Shown here: positions 59,701-64,000 of the stretch, piece after piece
How the letters are laid out: each line of letters starts with the position of its first letter
Position numbering within the stretch: position 1 is the stretch's first letter
Source of the DNA: Opisthocomus hoazin
Taxonomy: Eukaryota > Chordata > Aves > Opisthocomiformes > Opisthocomidae
Assembly: GCF_030867145.1 (NCBI RefSeq)
Contig: NC_134414.1
Location: forward strand, 62,779,397 to 62,843,396
Direction of reading: 5' to 3'
DNA length: 64,000 bases
Position numbers and translations under genes: made by a program
The notes under the pieces: model-generated
The model's input: only the letters and a program-made list of their open reading frames with translations
Told to the model about the DNA's origin: nothing
Database searches by the model: none

Positions 59701-61652
59701 TGGCTCCAACAGGACTATCTTTGCTGGTGTAAGACTCATTCTCAAAGGCAGCAAAAGAGTACTTACACTAGTACAGCAAACATGTTTGAAGAATTGCTGA
59801 GGGCAAGAGGCCCTTTTTTAGCCACAGCTAACTCTCTTTTCACTACTGAGTTGCACTAGGGCAAACTACCTTCTGCTGCTGTACATCTCCTTAAAATGCC
59901 TTGAGCCATACCGTGACTTCAAATCTCTGGCTAGTGACAACATCTTCAGTGAGTATCTCTGGAACAGTGAAGGTGACTTGTCTTGGTCTAGGACAGTCAG
60001 GAGTTACTGACTTAAGCTTTTCCTTCCTTTTCTTTTGTTTGCTTGATGTTATAAGCAGTAAGATCAATTTTATGAAAATGAAATTCTGTGAAATGCTAGA
60101 AAGCATTTCAAGGTTGCGTTCAGAATTTATCTTTTAAGGGAGATTAATAATTTCTTGACTTCTCCCTTGTTTCTTTTATAATAAATCTCACAGTAGCAAA
60201 TTTTGCTGCTTGGCCATCCAGTCCTCTGTACCCTGCAGGTATAATGCTATTTTTTGAACAAGCTGTTACAGATATTAATCTTACAATGTCACTGTGTCTG
60301 ATAAGAAAGGGAGAGATGAGTACAGGCAAGTGGCTGAACTAACTGGAAGAGAGAAAAAGAGAAAGTGAAGCTCTTTTGCGTGGTGGCTGTAGAGGTGGCT
60401 GAGCATTTAATGTTGGGCGTTAGAACTTAGGACTTAAGTGTATGCTTGAACTGTCTTTTCTGGTTACTGAAAGGTTTTCTGGCCAAACGAGTGGGCCTTC
60501 TGGTAAGTGTCCTTAAAAGCTATGTTGTGCGAGAGAAACTGTCTTCTGGCCTGTTTGAAGTTTGGCTTTTTCAAACAGAGTGGTGGATTTTTAGCTGAAA
60601 TACCGCACATATGTTTGAAGTTTGCTCATCTTTTCTTTGGTTGATAAAAAGAGTGAAATGAAAACAGATTTATGGTTTTTTTTAACAAGGAAGGATTCAT
60701 TTTCCTACCTAGCAGAAAAGTATTGAGTTATGCTATTTCATATGAAAGCCAGTTCTTAGCAATGCAATTGTTTTTCCTTTTATGTGATAAGATGGATGGA
60801 ATATAAAGTATTGATAAAAAAGAGGAATAGGAAATATATTGCTATGAAGAGCTACACCGTGTGCTTTCTGTTAGGATTGTCTTGTAAAACCGACTTCCTG
60901 GAAGTAATCCACAAATAGGCTTAAAAATAAGCCTCAGAATTTTATTTTGAATATCTCATCAACAACAGTAAGGCGAACATTATGTATATTGACAGAGATG
61001 ACTCTTTGTGTTGAGCATTCACTGTAGTTTCAGAGCTGTTGCATTTTTAAGTGCGTTTGCAAACTATCTTTAGACCTCTTGGACCCACTGCAGTCGTGAT
61101 TATTTTAATCTCTTATCTGAAGGCTGCCTGTGATTTCTATTCGTTAACATGAAAAAGGCAATCAACCACACACATTTAGACAACCGGAGCTATGAGGAGT
61201 ATCTGTTTTCCAGACATCTCTGTGTTGTACGTGACCTGTGGTCCGATTTGGCTGAAATCTGATAGCTTTGTATAATTTTGCATGCCATCGTTAGAACATT
61301 CCTCCGAGGGGCACCGGAACCGGCCCCAAGCCTGGGAGCGGCGTCTTTGGGTAATCTTCCTGCTCTTAAGGAAGCTCCGTGCAGAATCACGCCCAGCACA
61401 TGTGGAGAAGCACCCCAAGGACGCGCACGCAGTCTGTGGTGGGCAGCCACAAGCTGGCCTGCACACTGAACCGCGCAGAAGCTGTTTAGCGGTGTTAGTG
61501 CGATGATCTCGTCTCTTAGCAAGGTTTGGTAGCTGTGATTCAGTCAGCCACAGCGATGGCTGTCTCAGCGCACGGGTTGGCATGTTGGTCTGTAGAAAGC
61601 ACACAGGGACATCTCTTCTTCTAGTTACTAAAAAAAACCCCAAACAAACCCT

Positions 61653-62356
61653 AAGCTGGAAAGCTGCCTGGCAGAAAAGTACTTTGGGGTGTTGGTCGAC
61701 AGCCGGCTGAACAGGAGCCAGCAGTGTGCCCAGGTGGCCAAGAAGGCCAACAGCATCCCGGCTTGTGTCAGGAATAGTGTGGCCAGCAGCAGTAGGGAGG
61801 TGATCGTGCCTCTGTACTCAGCCCTGGTGAGGCCGCACCTGGAGTACTGTGTTCAGTTTTGGGCCCCTCACTACAAGAAGTACATTGAGGTGCTGAAGCG
61901 TGTCCAGAGAAGGGCAATGAGGCTGGTGAGGGGTCTGGAGAACATCTTATGAGGAATGGCTGAGGGAGCTGGGGCTGTTTAGTGTGGAGAAGAGGAGGCT
62001 GAGGGGGGCTTAATGGTCTCCACAGCTACCTGAAAGACGGTTGTAGTGAGGCAGAGGTTGATCTCTTCTCCCAGGTAACTAGCAATAGAACAAGAGGCAA
62101 TGGTCTCAATTTGCATCAGGGAAGGCTTAATTGAATAGTAGGAAAAATTTCTTTGTTGAAAGAGTGGTCAGACAACATTGGAACAGGCTGCCCAGGGAGG
62201 TGGTGGAGTCCCCATCCCTGGAGGTGTTTAAAAAACGTGTAGATGTGGCACTTCAGGACATGGTTTAGTAGGCATGGTGCTGTTGGGTTGACGGTTGGAC
62301 TTGATGATCTTAGAGGTCTTTTCCAACCTTAATGATTCTATGATTCTGTGATTCTA
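61653..62356 (+). mobile_element. CR1 LINE 3' part, frameshifted
   Basis: The plus strand encodes [20 protein letters not shown], then [20 protein letters not shown] and [15 protein letters not shown] in an 87-codon frame. A small deletion near 61,945 breaks the frame. The remaining C-terminal blocks follow in other frames. The tail ends with TGATTCTATGATTCTGTG at 62,337-62,354. The terminal ~120 bp match the nested fragment at 10,336-10,460, so both belong to one subfamily distinct from the young copies at 19.6 and 32-34.6 kb. Non-functional. Confidence 0.92.
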
Positions 62357-64000
62357 GCTGCACCAGGCCTACACGTGCAGAGAAAACAAGAGGCTACATG
62401 TCTGTCAGCCAGCAATTAGATGCATTAGAAGAGGATCAATAGGTCTGCTGTCAGATGCTGAGCCTTCTACATCTTCAATAGATGTGGTCTGAAGTTTTGA
62501 GTCGGAGTGGGTCTGACGTGGTGCTCCGGACCAAATGTCTCCGGCACACACGCAGTTAGAAACTGTCTGACATTTGTTTTGGGCATTGTGGTTTGGACCC
62601 CTGTGTGAGGATGGGCACATATGGGGAGCACCTGCTGTGGGGCTGGAGATGTAGTTTCTCTGAAAGAAATCTAGTTTGTATACACAAACCCCATTCCTTT
62701 TACAGGACTGTGCAGTTAGTGTGAACTGCTGGTGAATTTGATTAAAAACTGCTTTAAAGGTCCAAGCCAAAATGTCAACGCAGACACAGCCAAATTAATT
62801 TTTTAATTATATTTGGTCACTTGATTCAACATCTCCTTTATATCAGCAAGGTGTGTACAATTCATGTAACTTAAACCCAGTGTCATTCCATATGCATTCT
62901 CTTGAAAGAGCATATAAAAGCAGCTTGAAATTGAAGAATGAGCTATAATGAGGTGGAAAAATCCGAATGTTTTATTGCAATGGCTTCCTCTGGAAAGAAG
63001 CATGAATTTTAACAATATGAATTTTACTTATGTTGGGATGCTGCCCAGATAATGGATTTAAACACTGGAGAAACAAGTTAAGCTATCAGAAGTTCTGAGA
63101 TGGTGGCTACCACCGCCATGTGACTGTTTACACAGGCTTACAAGTTCTGTCATATTTTTGTGAAATTTTCTGTGCAGTGTACAGAGGAGATTGGACAAAG
63201 TGATCTGAATGCAAAGCCTACCCAAATCCCTTGAATGCTTAAGTGCCTCTTCCTTTGCAAACCTGGAAAAAATGCATCAGAAGAAAATTTTAAAATGTAT
63301 GTTTTAATTGAAATGATAATTTCTAATCAGAGATGAAAGGAATAAGAATTATATCCACTGACACTCAAACAAGAAAAAAAATCAACTATAAATGAAGTTT
63401 AAAGCTAACCCTTTGATCTGTGATTCAGATCAAATCCAGGTCGGTAATGACTGAAAGCTGTTATCGTCAGGATGACCATTCCCTAAAACAGTTGAGGGGA
63501 TGTCAGGCTGATTTCCCTGAAGACTGGTGGGTGTATCACAAAATGCTTCACCACGCTTCCACCAGTCCTGACAAATAACTCGGATATCTGGACAACAAGC
63601 AGGTGGAGGAGCGTAGAGACACAAGTGCCTTCTTAAGCCCGCTGCCGCTTTCATGGGAGGTTTGGACAGAGCAGTGAGGCAACATGCGCAAACTTGAAGC
63701 ACTGCACTACTCAGCATCGCATCTTCTCTGCGGGTTAAGATCTCAGGGCTCTCCCAGCTCATCAACTTTCATATCTATGTAATTCTCTCTAAAAATCTAT
63801 TTATTTGCATCCAGGTTGCACTAAAATTGAGTAACAGAGTAGTATTTTAAAGCGGTTTACGAATGTTGAGCACATTGAAGTTCAGAGGTAGTAGCTGTAA
63901 ACACTTATCATAAGTCTCAACAGAAAAGGAGCATGTGTAAGGCCAAATTAAACCTTACCTCCAATGTAAATCCTCCAATGAAGACATACAAAAAAATGAA
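62357..64000. other. non-coding right flank
   Basis: AT-rich unique DNA. Two minus-strand frames of about 110-120 codons (62,770-62,405 and 63,765-63,430) have no known motifs. No repeats recognised. Confidence 0.4.

Larger units (their letters stand above)
54043..61652. other. long non-coding interval with old CR1 relics
   Basis: Mostly AT-rich unique DNA. Faint CR1 relics lie at 54,500-54,690 and 59,525-59,700 (listed separately). GC-richer stretches at 55,130-55,480 and 61,280-61,500 hold no recognisable gene. T-runs at 57,441-57,455 and 57,485-57,495. Confidence 0.4.

Noticed and set aside
1..64000. MBNL2 or HS6ST3 coding exons, tRNA/rRNA genes, CRISPR arrays, bacterial-type operons
   Set aside because: None recognised. 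No CCCH zinc-finger coding exon or sulfotransferase exon was seen, no cloverleaf gene was noticed, and the DNA is vertebrate, so CRISPR and operon calls do not apply.

Overview
The window is vertebrate nuclear DNA from a bird. The main evidence is that nearly all interspersed repeats are CR1 LINEs, the dominant avian retrotransposon, ending in short ATTCTGTG-type or ATTCT-type 3' tails. There are no Alu, L1 or SINE-like repeats, and gene density is very low. The only confidently recognised protein-coding gene is a single-exon G-protein-coupled receptor on the minus strand near the left edge (3194-4165). I identify it as OXGR1, the 2-oxoglutarate/oxoglutarate-type dicarboxylate receptor.

Layout. 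1-2.8 kb: intergenic DNA with a perfect 44-bp tandem duplication and an old CR1/L3-like element. 3.2-4.2 kb: OXGR1. 4.2-15.7 kb: intergenic or OXGR1 5'-intron DNA, holding a CR1 with a second CR1 tail nested inside it and LTR-retrovirus-like sequence. 15.7-16.0 kb: a short CpG-island promoter with an NRF1-type site and a consensus splice donor. 16-32 kb: non-coding DNA with three more CR1 copies and an expanded AGAAT pentanucleotide array. 32.2-34.6 kb: a young, 5'-truncated CR1 with an uninterrupted 755-codon reverse-transcriptase frame and odd structures at both ends. 40.9-41.5 kb: a small CpG-rich patch with RFX/X-box-like motifs and a 61-codon frame. 52.9-53.3 kb: a strong CpG island. The rest is AT-rich non-coding DNA with two more CR1 copies at 53.6 and 61.7 kb.

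In human, OXGR1 lies between HS6ST3 and MBNL2 and points away from MBNL2. If that order is kept here, MBNL2 lies to the right on the plus strand, and the islands at 15.8 or 53 kb could be its non-coding first exons or those of lncRNAs. I found no MBNL2 or HS6ST3 coding sequence, so this is inference only.

The most notable biology is in OXGR1. The frame is intact, but arginines at two positions normally essential to this receptor class are replaced: the TM3 DRY-equivalent R3.50 is Cys, and the TM7 acid-binding R7.39 is Trp. A third arginine at the base of TM6 is also Cys. All three changes can be explained by C-to-T transitions at CGN codons. The second focus is the CR1 at 32-34.6 kb, whose 5' end carries a copy of its own 3' end and whose terminal 3' unit is duplicated.
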